Source: Brevibacillus antibioticus
GTDB lineage: Bacteria > Bacillota > Bacilli > Brevibacillales > Brevibacillaceae
NCBI RefSeq assembly: GCF_005217615.1
Contig: NZ_SZNK01000001.1
Span: 3,560,501 to 3,624,500 of the forward strand
DNA length: 64,000 nt
Reading direction: 5' to 3'
Position 1 is the first letter of the stretch. Each line of letters opens with the position of its first letter. Under the pieces are notes generated by a model, which ran no database searches, was not told where the DNA came from, and saw nothing but the letters and a program-made list of their open reading frames with translations. Made by a program: the position numbers and the translations under genes. Positions 36,477 to 45,035 of this stretch are shown piece after piece.

Positions 36477-37004
36477 TCAACGGCCCCAAGCTTCCTCTCG
36501 GATGCGTTCCATCCAGCGCATCTCTGCGTACAAATGCTCAATGGCACCGATCAGAATCGTTCGTGCTCCCCAGCTAAGCCTCTCTCTTTTTTCCTCCTTG
36601 ATCGATTCCAAAAATCCAGCTAACCGTCTTACCTCCTGGATATTCACTTCCAAGGCCTCATTCATTTTTTGTGGATCACCGTACGAAGCAAAAGCAAGAG
36701 CCGCGTAGATCGGATTGGTCAATTGCATTGGTTTTTTCAGTTCTTCCAAGAGAAGCTGTTGGAATTGCTCTTCGCCTTTTGGAGTAATCCCATACATCTT
36801 CTTATCTGGGCGGCTAGTCTCACGAATAATTTCTTTGACCTCAATCATCCCGCTCTTTTCCAGTTGGTCGAAGGCATAATAGAGGGAGCCTTTGGCGTAT
36901 TTTATGTAACAATCCATTCCCCTGGCCTTCACCTGCTGCTGAACCTCGTAGGGATGCTTCTCCCCTTCCATCAGCAATCCTAGAACAAGCAATTTTAGAC
37001 TCAT
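36477..37004 (-). CDS. PadR-family transcriptional regulator
   Basis: A 175-residue PadR regulator. The N-terminal winged helix shows LLVLGLLMEGEKHPYEVQQQ and KGSLYYAFDQLEKSGMIEV, followed by YGITPKGEEQFQQLLLEEL. The C-terminal half is a helical dimerisation region. It lies 12 bases after the MFS transporter gene on the same strand, so it likely autoregulates that operon as a drug- or stress-responsive repressor. Confidence 0.9.
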   Translation of the reverse strand: MSLKLLVLGLLMEGEKHPYEVQQQVKARGMDCYIKYAKGSLYYAFDQLEKSGMIEVKEIIRETSRPDKKMYGITPKGEEQFQQLLLEELKKPMQLTNPIYAALAFASYGDPQKMNEALEVNIQEVRRLAGFLESIKEEKRERLSWGARTILIGAIEHLYAEMRWMERIREEAWGR

Positions 37005-37016
37005 GACGATTCTCCT

Positions 37017-38540
37017 CTATCCGCGTTCCAGTTTCGGTTTCGGTGCAGCAGGCGATTTCCCCAGCGCCCGATCATTTCCCATCAGCAAAATGCATACGAG
37101 AGCAAGAACAGCAGGAACGAGCGCCCACATAAACGTATTCGCAATCGAAGAAGCGAGAATATCGATCATTTGATCCAAAACAGGAGCCGGAATGGATTCG
37201 CGCGCTCCTGGTGTCAAAATCGCACGCGGGTCTGTAATCGCATTCGTCATCCCATGACCCCCGAAAGCTGAGAACATGCCGTTTTCAAACGAATTGCGTT
37301 GCAAGATCCCAAACACGGTGATTCCCAACGTCATCCCCAATGAACGGGAAAAAGAGTTCGTCGAACTGGCCGATCCTCTTTGTCGCATATCAAAGCCATG
37401 AATCGCTGAAATTCCCAAGGTGGAGAAAGAGAAGCCCACGCCAAACCCTGCGATCACCATATAAAGCGTAACGATTGAACGAGGAATATCAGGCGTTAGT
37501 GTACTCAAAAGGAAAATACCTGGTATGAAAAAGACGGCGGACAGAAGCATAATATTGCGGAAGCTTGTCTTCGTCGTCAAAAATCCGCCTAGTTGGCTAC
37601 CAGCAACCGAACCGAGCATCATCGGTGTCAACAGCAATCCAGCATTCGTCGCTGACCCGCCATATACCCCTTGGATAAAAATCGGCAGGTACACCGTGGT
37701 GATAATAAAAGCAGCTCCATACAACAAGGCAATCGCATTTGTCGTGGCAAATAACCGCTTCTTGAACATGGAGAACGAAATAATCGGATCAGATGCCCGC
37801 TTCTCGACAAATAGAAAAATCACAAACAACAAGAAAAAGGAAGAGAACAAGCCAATAATCTGCATCGAATCCCATGCGTATTGATTGCCGCCCAGCTCCA
37901 GTGCAAACATCAGACTTACTACAGCACCAACCAGTGTAATCGCTCCCCACCAGTCAATGCTCTGCTTGCGGTATTCCAGCGACTCCTTGTAATACATCGA
38001 GATTAACCAAAGGGACACAGCACCAATCGGTACATTGATGTAAAAGATCCAATGCCAGCTGACATATTCGGTAATATACGCCCCAAGCAAAGGTCCCAAT
38101 ACGCTGGACGTACCGAATACTGCTCCAAAAAGTCCCGTCATCTTTCCACGCTTCTCCGGCGGGAATACGTCAAAAATAATCGTGAAGGCAATCGGCATCA
38201 GCGCTCCGCCGCCAATCCCTTGAATCGCCCGATAAATACTCAATTCAACAATGCTGTTTGCCGTCCCGCATAAAATGGACCCTAACAAAAATACAACGAG
38301 ACCAAATATGTAAAAACGTTTTCGCCCATACATATCGGAGAGTTTACCGAAAATCGGCATCCCCGCCATCGTAGCGACCATGTACGCTGATGTCACCCAA
38401 ACAAACTTATCCATGCCGCCCATCTCACCGACAATCGTAGCCATCGCCGTCGCGACAATCGTATTATCCATGGAAGCCATCAGGAGACCCAGCAGCAGCC
38501 CCGCTAACACCATATTCACTTTACTTTCTCTTGCAATCAT
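37017..38540 (-). CDS. DHA2-family MFS drug exporter (EmrB/QacA type, 14 TM)
   Basis: A proton-driven efflux transporter of about 507 residues. The first helices contain LLMASMDNTIVATAMATI (motif D1), GKLSDMYGRKRFYIFGL (motif A) and YRAIQGIGGGALMPI; VLGPLLGAYITEYVSWHWIFYIN-type sequence (motif C) is near residue 140. TTG 38564 opens the frame, but AGGAGG is eight bases before the ATG at 38540, which I use. The substrate is unknown. The linked PadR gene and the upstream dyad suggest inducible control. Confidence 0.9.
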   Translation of the reverse strand: MIARESKVNMVLAGLLLGLLMASMDNTIVATAMATIVGEMGGMDKFVWVTSAYMVATMAGMPIFGKLSDMYGRKRFYIFGLVVFLLGSILCGTANSIVELSIYRAIQGIGGGALMPIAFTIIFDVFPPEKRGKMTGLFGAVFGTSSVLGPLLGAYITEYVSWHWIFYINVPIGAVSLWLISMYYKESLEYRKQSIDWWGAITLVGAVVSLMFALELGGNQYAWDSMQIIGLFSSFFLLFVIFLFVEKRASDPIISFSMFKKRLFATTNAIALLYGAAFIITTVYLPIFIQGVYGGSATNAGLLLTPMMLGSVAGSQLGGFLTTKTSFRNIMLLSAVFFIPGIFLLSTLTPDIPRSIVTLYMVIAGFGVGFSFSTLGISAIHGFDMRQRGSASSTNSFSRSLGMTLGITVFGILQRNSFENGMFSAFGGHGMTNAITDPRAILTPGARESIPAPVLDQMIDILASSIANTFMWALVPAVLALVCILLMGNDRALGKSPAAPKPKLERG

Positions 38541-38559
38541 TGCATCACCCTCCTGATTG

Positions 38560-38611
38560 GTCAAATCAAAGTACTATACGTTATTATATTCAAATTTGAC
38601 TACTTATCCAA
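38560..38611 (-). promoter_or_regulatory. Promoter with PadR-type operator in front of the MFS-padR operon
   Basis: Minus strand: TTGGAT (38606-38611), 17-base spacer, TATAAT (38583-38588). The spacer contains the palindrome TCAAATTTGA (38590-38599), and an inverted GTCAAAT half-site lies downstream at 38560-38566. A repressor bound here would block RNA polymerase. Confidence 0.6.
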
Positions 38612-38636
38612 AAAAATTGCTCCTTTTTCTCGGAGC
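38610..38636 (-). terminator. Terminator after the Lys/Pro-rich secreted protein gene
   Basis: Minus strand GCTCC pairs with GGAGC, followed by AATTTTTT. It abuts the -35 of the MFS promoter. Confidence 0.7.
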
Positions 38637-38651
38637 ATTTTTCGCGATTTA

Positions 38652-39311
38652 TTATCGCCCGAATGGTGACGGGCTGAATGGGGATGGCTGCTGGGCTTGA
38701 TTGCCCTTCCACATTTTATAGGCCGCTTCTGACATCGGCTCCACTGTCGGCTTAATCTCTCCAGTGAATGGATTCTTATTATAGGGCAAGTTAAACGTCC
38801 GTGTCCCGTCGCTCTTACGCAGCAAAGAACCATCCGACAGCTCCACCCAACTACTTCCTGGTCCTCCATCGTCTACGACATAGAGGCCCTTATCATCCCA
38901 GGCTGGATACGTTGGCACGTTTTTTACCGGAGGACGTGTAGTCTGTTTCTTGACTGGTTTTGTTGCGGTTTTCGTCTTTAGTGTTTTCTTCTTCGGTATG
39001 CTCGTTTTAGCAGCTGCTACCGCTTTTGACTTTGGCTTCCCTTCGCTTTGTTTCTGCGCTGATGTTGGTGCAGATGCAGGTGCTGATACAGCTACAGGCT
39101 TTTCAACCGGATAGGCGGAAACGTTAGGGGTGCGCGGACCCTGATTAGCCAAATTCATAGTGGGCATGGAAGTACCTGCTTTTTGTGAGACAGATGCTGT
39201 TTTTGTATCCGTTCGTCCATCTGTTTTTACCGCGTGAATCAATGTCGGCCACAAATAGGCGTTAAAGCCTAGTAAAGCGACCATCGAAGCAATACCTACG
39301 ATTTTTTTCAT
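38652..39311 (-). CDS. Hypothetical secreted or membrane-anchored Lys/Pro/Ala-rich protein
   Basis: A 219-residue protein with one N-terminal hydrophobic segment (VGIASMVALLGFNAYLWPTLI). A long low-complexity region of Ala, Pro, Thr and Lys follows to about residue 135, then a folded-looking C-terminus with LYVVDDGGPGSSWVELSDG. No family is recognised. The low-complexity part may cross the wall. Confidence 0.65.
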   Translation of the reverse strand: MKKIVGIASMVALLGFNAYLWPTLIHAVKTDGRTDTKTASVSQKAGTSMPTMNLANQGPRTPNVSAYPVEKPVAVSAPASAPTSAQKQSEGKPKSKAVAAAKTSIPKKKTLKTKTATKPVKKQTTRPPVKNVPTYPAWDDKGLYVVDDGGPGSSWVELSDGSLLRKSDGTRTFNLPYNKNPFTGEIKPTVEPMSEAAYKMWKGNQAQQPSPFSPSPFGR

Positions 39312-39415
39312 AATAAGGGCTCCTATGACTGAATGATTAGGAAATAAAGCAATGACTTCTGGCCTATATCAAAATTCTAGTCGATTGGAAGAAAAAAGAA
39401 AATACCTTACATAAA

Positions 39416-39453
39416 CAAACTCCTTCTCATGTTGGTTTTGAGAAGGAGTTTGT
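39416..39453 (-). terminator. Terminator overlapping the end of the FHA regulator gene
   Basis: ACAAACTCCTTCTC pairs with GAGAAGGAGTTTGT. The left arm is the last codons of the FHA gene (stop at 39427-39429), and a modest T-rich stretch follows on the minus strand. Confidence 0.75.
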
Positions 39454-40131
39454 ATCTAAACGATATCCATATCGCGGAATCGTCGTGATTTGCTGCCCGT
39501 AGTTCCGAAGCTTTTTCCTTAATCGATACACGAGCGCATTGACTTCCACCCGGCCAACATCTGAGACATTCTCCTCATGCAGCATTCGCTCTGGCCAAAC
39601 GGTCAGCATAATTTCTTCAAAACTAACGGCCTTGTTTGCCTTTTGGTATAGAAGCTTCAGCAAATCCATGTCTTTTCCGGTTAAAGGAAGTCTTGTTCCG
39701 TCGATACGAACTTCTCGTCTCTCCAAATGAATTTCCAAACCTGGCAAAAGCGACGAATTCTTCGGCTGCGTGAAGGGGAGCTCTACCGTATCATCCAGCC
39801 TATTAACCTCTCGTAAAAAGACGAGCTCAGCTACCCCTTTTGACAAGCTTATTTGATCCCCGTGACGAAGAATGTGAGAGGAGAAATGAAGCGGCGTCCC
39901 ATTTACCTCTGTGCCATGCTTGCTTTCTAGATCGATAATCTTGTAGTCGTCCCCGATCCTTTGAAAGGCTGCATGCATTCTCGAAATGTACGGACTAGAA
40001 AATGCAATGTCCAGTTGAAAACGAGTCCCCCTCCTCCCGATTGTACAGCGATCCTTGGTGAGATATTTGCGCGTAGCAATTTGGCTGGGGTCCCCTTTTT
40101 TTACGAGTAAGTATGCACCGTTATCTATCAT
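39427..40131 (-). CDS. FHA-domain / OmpR-type winged-helix fusion regulator
   Basis: A 234-residue protein. Residues 15-110 form an FHA domain: TKDRCTIGRRGTRF, SSPYISRMHAAFQRI and IDLESKHGTEVNGTPL hold the conserved Arg, Ser-x-x-His and Asn-Gly, which bind phosphothreonine. The C-terminal 100 residues form an OmpR/PhoB-like winged helix with LTGKDMDLLKLLYQ, VEVNALVYRLRKKL and IPRYGYRL. There is no receiver domain, so Ser/Thr kinase input is likely. The ATG at 40131 follows GAGGTGA. It begins 27 bases after the bla stop, so it may share bla transcription. Confidence 0.83.
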   Translation of the reverse strand: MIDNGAYLLVKKGDPSQIATRKYLTKDRCTIGRRGTRFQLDIAFSSPYISRMHAAFQRIGDDYKIIDLESKHGTEVNGTPLHFSSHILRHGDQISLSKGVAELVFLREVNRLDDTVELPFTQPKNSSLLPGLEIHLERREVRIDGTRLPLTGKDMDLLKLLYQKANKAVSFEEIMLTVWPERMLHEENVSDVGRVEVNALVYRLRKKLRNYGQQITTIPRYGYRLDTNSFSKPT

Positions 40132-40158
40132 CTGGTGATCACCTCGCATGTTGATCTA

Positions 40159-41073
40159 TCACGGTTTTGCAGCCGTCAGTGCATCAACAGCAATCCTGGT
40201 AGCTTCAGCAATGAGCACATCATCATAAGTGGCGTCCTGCTTATCTCTGCTAGACAACACTGCAATGACAATGGGCTTTTTATTCGGTGGCCATATGATA
40301 CCGATATCGTTTCGCGTTCCGTAACTTGCCGCTCCCGTCTTATCTCCGACCTTCCAGCCTTTAGGGACGCCGGATCGAATCAGTTTGGCTCCCGTTGTGT
40401 TTCCTTGCAGCCACTCAATAAGAATCTTCTGCTTGTCAGACGACAGCACATCCCCTACCGTATAGGTTCTTAAACTCGTTGCAAGTGCTTTCGGTGTGCT
40501 TGTATCGCGAATATCTTCTGGCTTTGCCTCATTCAATTCCGTCTCATAGCGCTCGGATGTCGTAACAAGATCACCCATCTGTCTTAGAGCTGATTCAAAG
40601 CCTTTAGGTCCACCCAATTCTTTGAACAACAGGTTTCCCGCCGTGTTGTCGCTATAGCGAACCGCGGCGTCTGCAACCTCTCGAAGAGTCATTCCGGTCG
40701 CTACGTGTTTTTCTGTGATAGGTGAATAAGTAACGAGATCGTCCTTGGTGTAGGTGATGACTTTTTCGAGCTCTTCCAACGGTTTCTGATGCAAGATTGC
40801 ACCTGCGGCTAAAGCCTTGTACGTAGAAGCAAAAGCGAAGCGTTCATCTTCGCGATAAGCAACCGCCAAATCTGTTTCGGTGTCGATCGCATATACGCCG
40901 AGCCTCGCATCAAACTTGTTTTCCAGCGCAGCGAACTTTTGATCCATTGCAGATGCGGGCGTTTCCGTTTTTACGACAGGCGTTTCAGCAGAAGAGCACC
41001 CGGCGAGCGTGAGAAGCGTGAAAAAAATCGTATTCATTGTAAATCCGATCAGTCTAGAATGGTGAACTTTCAT
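40159..41073 (-). CDS. bla: Class A beta-lactamase, lipoprotein form
   Basis: A penicillinase-type serine hydrolase of about 304 residues. The signal carries lipobox LTLAGC near residue 25. All class A motifs are visible: FASTYKALA (Ser70-x-x-Lys73), YSDNTAGN (SDN130), ETELNEA (Glu166) and [11 protein letters not shown] (KTG234). It opens beta-lactam rings outside the membrane. The start is the ATG at 41073 behind AGAGG; the frame stays open upstream. The region before it contains three BlaI-type dyads, so it is inducible by beta-lactam through blaR1-blaI upstream. Confidence 0.95.
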   Translation of the reverse strand: MKVHHSRLIGFTMNTIFFTLLTLAGCSSAETPVVKTETPASAMDQKFAALENKFDARLGVYAIDTETDLAVAYREDERFAFASTYKALAAGAILHQKPLEELEKVITYTKDDLVTYSPITEKHVATGMTLREVADAAVRYSDNTAGNLLFKELGGPKGFESALRQMGDLVTTSERYETELNEAKPEDIRDTSTPKALATSLRTYTVGDVLSSDKQKILIEWLQGNTTGAKLIRSGVPKGWKVGDKTGAASYGTRNDIGIIWPPNKKPIVIAVLSSRDKQDATYDDVLIAEATRIAVDALTAAKP

Positions 41074-41112
41074 GGATGCCAAACCTCTTTCTAGGAAGAT
41101 AAAAACCATCAG

Positions 41113-41177
41113 ATTACATCCGTAATACTGTACTACACTTGTAATCTATTGTTTCACGATAATATTACACGCGTAAT
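41113..41177 (-). promoter_or_regulatory. Three BlaI/MecI-type operator dyads upstream of bla
   Basis: ATTACATCCGTAAT (41113-41126), TACACTTGTA (41134-41143) and ATTACACGCGTAAT (41164-41177). All are variants of the TACA/TGTA dyad bound by BlaI and MecI. They lie 40-105 bases before bla, where repression of its promoter would act. The exact -35/-10 hexamers are not clear. Confidence 0.82.
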
Positions 41178-41233
41178 CAACGAGTGTCAATCTCCTTTTC
41201 CCGCAAGAAAATGCACTACATCCACTCTTTTTT

Positions 41234-41303
41234 GAAAAAAAGACGCCCTTCCAAGCAAACTGGATAACCGTAAATGGTTTTTCCAAGTCAGCTTGAAAGG
41301 GCG
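41234..41303 (-). terminator. Terminator after blaI
   Basis: Minus strand CGCCCTTTCAAGC pairs with GCTTGGAAGGGCG around a long loop, followed by TCTTTTTTT. It separates blaR1-blaI from bla. Confidence 0.85.
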
Positions 41304-41307
41304 CACT

Positions 41308-41706
41308 CTATTTTGGGGAATGATCAGTGGATGATTGTTTCGCATCCAATATGGAACGCAGCTCCTGAATCTCCTCGTCCGATAAAGATTCCTTCTGGAT
41401 GAACTGAACAAGCATTGATTTTAGAGCCCCGCTGTAAATCCGCTCCAGAAATGACTGTGCCTCGGCATGCTGGCATTCATTTTGTGAATACAACGGATAA
41501 AACGTATAGACTCTTTGGTTTTGATTGACTCCCACAGCATTTTTTTGAACCAAACGATTTAAAAGAGTACGCACTGTCTTTGGGTTCCAATCCGTATGAC
41601 CTTCCAAGGAGGAAATAATTTCGTTGGCCGTCAACGGCGACTTTTCCCATAGCACGTTCATTACTCGCCATTCCGCTTCTGAAATACTTGGCATGGATGT
41701 AGACAC
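41308..41706 (-). CDS. blaI: BlaI/MecI/CopY-family repressor
   Basis: A 132-residue winged-helix repressor. SISEAEWRVMNVLWEKSPLT and WNPKTVRTLLNRLVQKNAV are the typical DNA-binding helices, and the C-terminal half forms the dimer interface and BlaR1 protease site. The start is GTG at 41706, with AAGGGGGAGA upstream. It follows blaR1 by 42 bases and precedes bla, so it should repress bla and probably its own operon. Confidence 0.92.
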   Translation of the reverse strand: MSTSMPSISEAEWRVMNVLWEKSPLTANEIISSLEGHTDWNPKTVRTLLNRLVQKNAVGVNQNQRVYTFYPLYSQNECQHAEAQSFLERIYSGALKSMLVQFIQKESLSDEEIQELRSILDAKQSSTDHSPK

Positions 41707-41748
41707 TGAAATCTCCCCCTTTCGATAAGGATGACTGAAGAGCAACGG

Positions 41749-43518
41749 CTAGTAGAGACCTTTCGCCTTCAAAATAGACAAGGTGATTTCTGCTGCGGCA
41801 GGTCCATTTGCGTCATCTTCGTTTTGTATGTTTGTAGCAAAGAAGTAGGTGCCTTTCTCGTTCTCTACATACCCGACAAACCAACCGTTCACATCTTTTT
41901 GATTGACGGTACCCGTACCTGTTTTCCCGGAGAGAATCGAGCCCGCCTTTTCCGATAACCGGATAGAGTCTTTCACCGCCTGGATATTGACTTCTTGAAA
42001 ATCAAGTTGGTTCGTATAGAATGCTTTTAATAATTGTACCTGCTCCACCGGAGAAATCTTCAAGGAAGATTCTATCCAATATTCGCCGATTCCACCAGAT
42101 GTATTGGAATTCCCATAGTTCAATTGTTCCAGAAAAGCTTGAATCATATCCGGAGGGATGCTCTTATCCATCTGTTTAAAATACCAGTTCGTGGAGTTTC
42201 GCATCGCTGTAAATAGATCTTGATCCCGGTTCCACTGCTCATATGGATAGTGGATTCCATCCCATTTTAACAGGGAATCTTCACTCGAAATCACACCTGT
42301 CTCCAAACCAAACAAGGAGAGAAAAATCTTGTAGGTGGAGTTGGGTGAAACTCGTTGTGTACTTCCTGCCTCGTTGTAAATCCGATACTGGTCTGCTTTC
42401 AAATCATATAAGACAAAACTGCCTTCAAAGCCACGGAAATAGTCGTCCAAATCCTCGTAAATGGTTCGATCATCTTGAAAATGATAACGGCTGCGATCGT
42501 CGGCTAAAGCGGCACCAACAAGAACCTGACCGGCAACCAAAACGACCACCATGGAAAAAATGACTGTGCTTTTCAACTGCAACAGCTTTGATTCGGCCTT
42601 GTGGGATGCGATTTTCTCGATTCGTTTTTTAACTGCCTTCTTGGAACCGTTTAATTGACTGGCCAAAACGACATTTCCGGCTCGATTTTCTTTATCCAAA
42701 AACTTAATGATGGTATGACCATATTCCAAGTAATTTCGCTTGTCTAAAAAGTTCAATACAGCTACATCACAAGCAATTTCACGGTCCACTCTCATTTCCC
42801 GAAAAGCCAGCCAAACCATTGGATGGAACCAATACAAAAGTTGATACACGACGGTCACATAGTTCATGACGATATCATGGTTTTTTTGGTGCATGAGTTC
42901 ATGCAAAAAGATGTATTTCATTTCATTAATCGACAGCCATTCATCAAAATGACAGGGAAGGACAATATACGTCTTAAATACGCCAAACGTCATCGGAGAT
43001 TTGACCTGATTGGATTGTGCTAACACAATATGCCGCTTTATTTTTACATCCTTCTTGCATTGTTGAAACATATCGATGATTTCTTGATTGGTGATCAAAG
43101 AAGCTGTTCGCTTGATCTTCTGGATTTTTAACCAGGCTGATAACGTGATCGCAGCACCAACGATCATGCCGACTACCCATATGCTGACGAAAATCGTAGG
43201 AAAGGAGTCCGGTGTATAACGGCTTACCGACAACGTTAAATCCTGTACCCAATTCGCATTTTCAAACACAGGGGCTTGCGAAGCGAGCATCGAACTGCCA
43301 GCTTCATTATACTGATTGATGCCTGAGACAAAAAAATTTCCAAAATCAAAAAAGGATTTCGGGATAAAAACTGGCGTTAAAGCGACCAGCAAGAGAAACC
43401 ACAAATTGTATTGCCATCTAGCTGACAGCTGGGAGCGAAATACTTTTCGAATCAAGAAAATAAGCGCGATCGTGCACGAAGAAACGATCAAGCTTATCAC
43501 CACATGATTGACGAACAT
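41749..43518 (-). CDS. blaR1: BlaR1/MecR1-family beta-lactam sensor-transducer
   Basis: A 589-residue membrane protein. The N-terminal part has about four helices and the zinc metalloprotease motif FLHELMHQKNHD (HExxH) near residue 210. The C-terminal part, from about 350, is the extracellular penicillin-binding sensor with SPNSTYKIFLSLFG (STxK) near 395 and LSGKTGTGTV (KTG) near 540. On acylation it triggers cleavage of BlaI. It lies immediately upstream of blaI. Confidence 0.95.
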   Translation of the reverse strand: MFVNHVVISLIVSSCTIALIFLIRKVFRSQLSARWQYNLWFLLLVALTPVFIPKSFFDFGNFFVSGINQYNEAGSSMLASQAPVFENANWVQDLTLSVSRYTPDSFPTIFVSIWVVGMIVGAAITLSAWLKIQKIKRTASLITNQEIIDMFQQCKKDVKIKRHIVLAQSNQVKSPMTFGVFKTYIVLPCHFDEWLSINEMKYIFLHELMHQKNHDIVMNYVTVVYQLLYWFHPMVWLAFREMRVDREIACDVAVLNFLDKRNYLEYGHTIIKFLDKENRAGNVVLASQLNGSKKAVKKRIEKIASHKAESKLLQLKSTVIFSMVVVLVAGQVLVGAALADDRSRYHFQDDRTIYEDLDDYFRGFEGSFVLYDLKADQYRIYNEAGSTQRVSPNSTYKIFLSLFGLETGVISSEDSLLKWDGIHYPYEQWNRDQDLFTAMRNSTNWYFKQMDKSIPPDMIQAFLEQLNYGNSNTSGGIGEYWIESSLKISPVEQVQLLKAFYTNQLDFQEVNIQAVKDSIRLSEKAGSILSGKTGTGTVNQKDVNGWFVGYVENEKGTYFFATNIQNEDDANGPAAAEITLSILKAKGLY

Positions 43519-43703
43519 ACTACCTGTCTCCCTCCCTACTTATACAGAGTAATCTAGACAAAAATAGAACCCGTATCAATTTTCTAGAGCGACAGGAACG
43601 CTCTTCAACCTGACAGGATTCTTCACGCTGATTAGCACACAATTAGCTTCATTATGTCAAAAACGCGATCACGATACAAGCTATCGCCGATTAGGAGAAA
43701 AAG

Positions 43704-43740
43704 GAAAAACACCTTCTTTACAAAGGTAAGAAGGTGTTTC
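43704..43740 (-). terminator. Terminator after the FAD protein gene
   Basis: Minus strand AAACACCTTCTT pairs with AAGAAGGTGTTTTT. It follows the stop at 43750 by about ten bases. Confidence 0.85.
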
Positions 43741-43749
43741 TAGCCTGAT

Positions 43750-44319
43750 TTAGTTTGTTTTCAAAACATCGTGATCGACGTAACGCTCACCATTCAGTTC
43801 GCTGATGACATTGATTGCAACCTTGGCGCCATCACCAGATGTAATAATCGTATGTACGCTTACTCCCGCGCACGTACCTGCTGCCCAAATTCCTTCGATG
43901 TTCGTCTTCCCTTGTGCATCGACATCGACAACGGTTTTGATCCGTGGCTCAGTGCCTTCTTTGGTTTTTACCCCAATCGCTTCTGCCAAAGTCACGAGCG
44001 CTCCAGTTGCAAGAATCACATGCTTAGCCTCAAAGCTGCCTTTTTCCGCTGTCTCTACGCGGAAGCCCTGCTCTGTTTTGGTAATGTTGCTCACTTGATC
44101 GGCTACCAGCTCCGCACCGAATTTCGCTGCTTGCTTTTTACCGATCTCAATGATATCTGGGCCGGTGATTTCCATGATGCCGTAGTGATTTTCCATCCAC
44201 GCGCGCTTGGTCATGCTTTTGTCATTATCAATCAGCAACGTCTTCTTACCTGCTTTTGCAGCAAACAACGCTGCACTTCCTCCTGCCGGGCCTGCTCCAA
44301 TAATTACGATATCAAACAA
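43750..44319 (-). CDS. Compact FAD-binding thioredoxin-reductase-like protein
   Basis: A 189-residue flavoprotein. The FAD Rossmann motif IIGAGPAGGSAALFAAKAGK opens the protein, VILATGA lies near 105, and the C-terminal IEGIWAAGTCAGVSVHTII-type segment binds FAD as in thioredoxin reductase. The internal NADPH domain (about 120 residues) and the redox CxxC are missing; the only Cys seen is in AGTCAG. It is thus half-sized. It may be an FAD-only oxidoreductase or partner subunit. The gene stands alone with its own terminator. Confidence 0.8.
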   Translation of the reverse strand: MFDIVIIGAGPAGGSAALFAAKAGKKTLLIDNDKSMTKRAWMENHYGIMEITGPDIIEIGKKQAAKFGAELVADQVSNITKTEQGFRVETAEKGSFEAKHVILATGALVTLAEAIGVKTKEGTEPRIKTVVDVDAQGKTNIEGIWAAGTCAGVSVHTIITSGDGAKVAINVISELNGERYVDHDVLKTN

Positions 44320-44467
44320 AGAAATCTCTCCCTTCCAAAATAACTTTCATAACATAATTATATACTAAGTATAATAAAGGTGGCAATATCTTTGATAAGT
44401 TTATGCTGTCTATAGGAAAAATATTTATTATGATTAGGTTAAAAAAATGTAGTTTCAGATAAAGAGC

Positions 44468-45019
44468 ATGATCGAAGGAGTGAATACTATCGAACCTCGA
44501 ATAGGCTTTGTGATCGGAGAAAAATTGGATTTGAAAAGAATCGACGAGATTTTATACACCCATGAAAACAAACAAGCTGCATCTTGTAAGGTCGTATTAG
44601 ACTATATGGAGATGGACCCAGAGATTTTCTTAAGTCGTCCCTTTTCCTCCACGGAAGAGGTACTCATTAAAGATCCCGATCTCCTTGAAGCTGAACTTTC
44701 CCAGTTGTATGATTTTGTATGGGTTGAAGTATTAGGCGGTATTGAGAGACATGGGCACCCTTCCGTTACTATCTCTGATATAGAATATGAAGGTAAACTC
44801 ATCCATACGTTAGACAATAGAGTGCTAATTTTCTTACGAGATATCATTATTGACAATCACGGGAGAGAACTTCTTCGGAAAATTTGCCATGTCCCAAAAA
44901 CATTACAATGGCTCGCTCTACCTAAAAAAGACGGAAAAACCCCACACCCAGACTATATTCTTGGCGAGATGGAGCAATGGATTCGCAAGTTGATTGCATA
45001 CAAGGTAGATGATAAATAG
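44468..45019 (+). CDS. Unknown protein, first of a tandem duplicate pair
   Basis: A 183-residue protein I do not recognise with certainty; a DUF4279-like fold is possible. RIGFVIGEKLDLKRIDEILY opens the domain, followed by KVVLDYMEMDPEIFLSRPF and LYDFVWVEVLGGIERHGHP. No signal peptide or membrane segment. Most of it is repeated almost residue-for-residue in the next gene. The homologous start codon of copy 2 is AAT here, so the ATG at 44468 with a weak ribosome binding site is the best available start; AAGGAG lies inside the first codons. Confidence 0.7.
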   Translation: MIEGVNTIEPRIGFVIGEKLDLKRIDEILYTHENKQAASCKVVLDYMEMDPEIFLSRPFSSTEEVLIKDPDLLEAELSQLYDFVWVEVLGGIERHGHPSVTISDIEYEGKLIHTLDNRVLIFLRDIIIDNHGRELLRKICHVPKTLQWLALPKKDGKTPHPDYILGEMEQWIRKLIAYKVDDK

Positions 45020-45035
45020 GAAAGGGCTATCTCAA

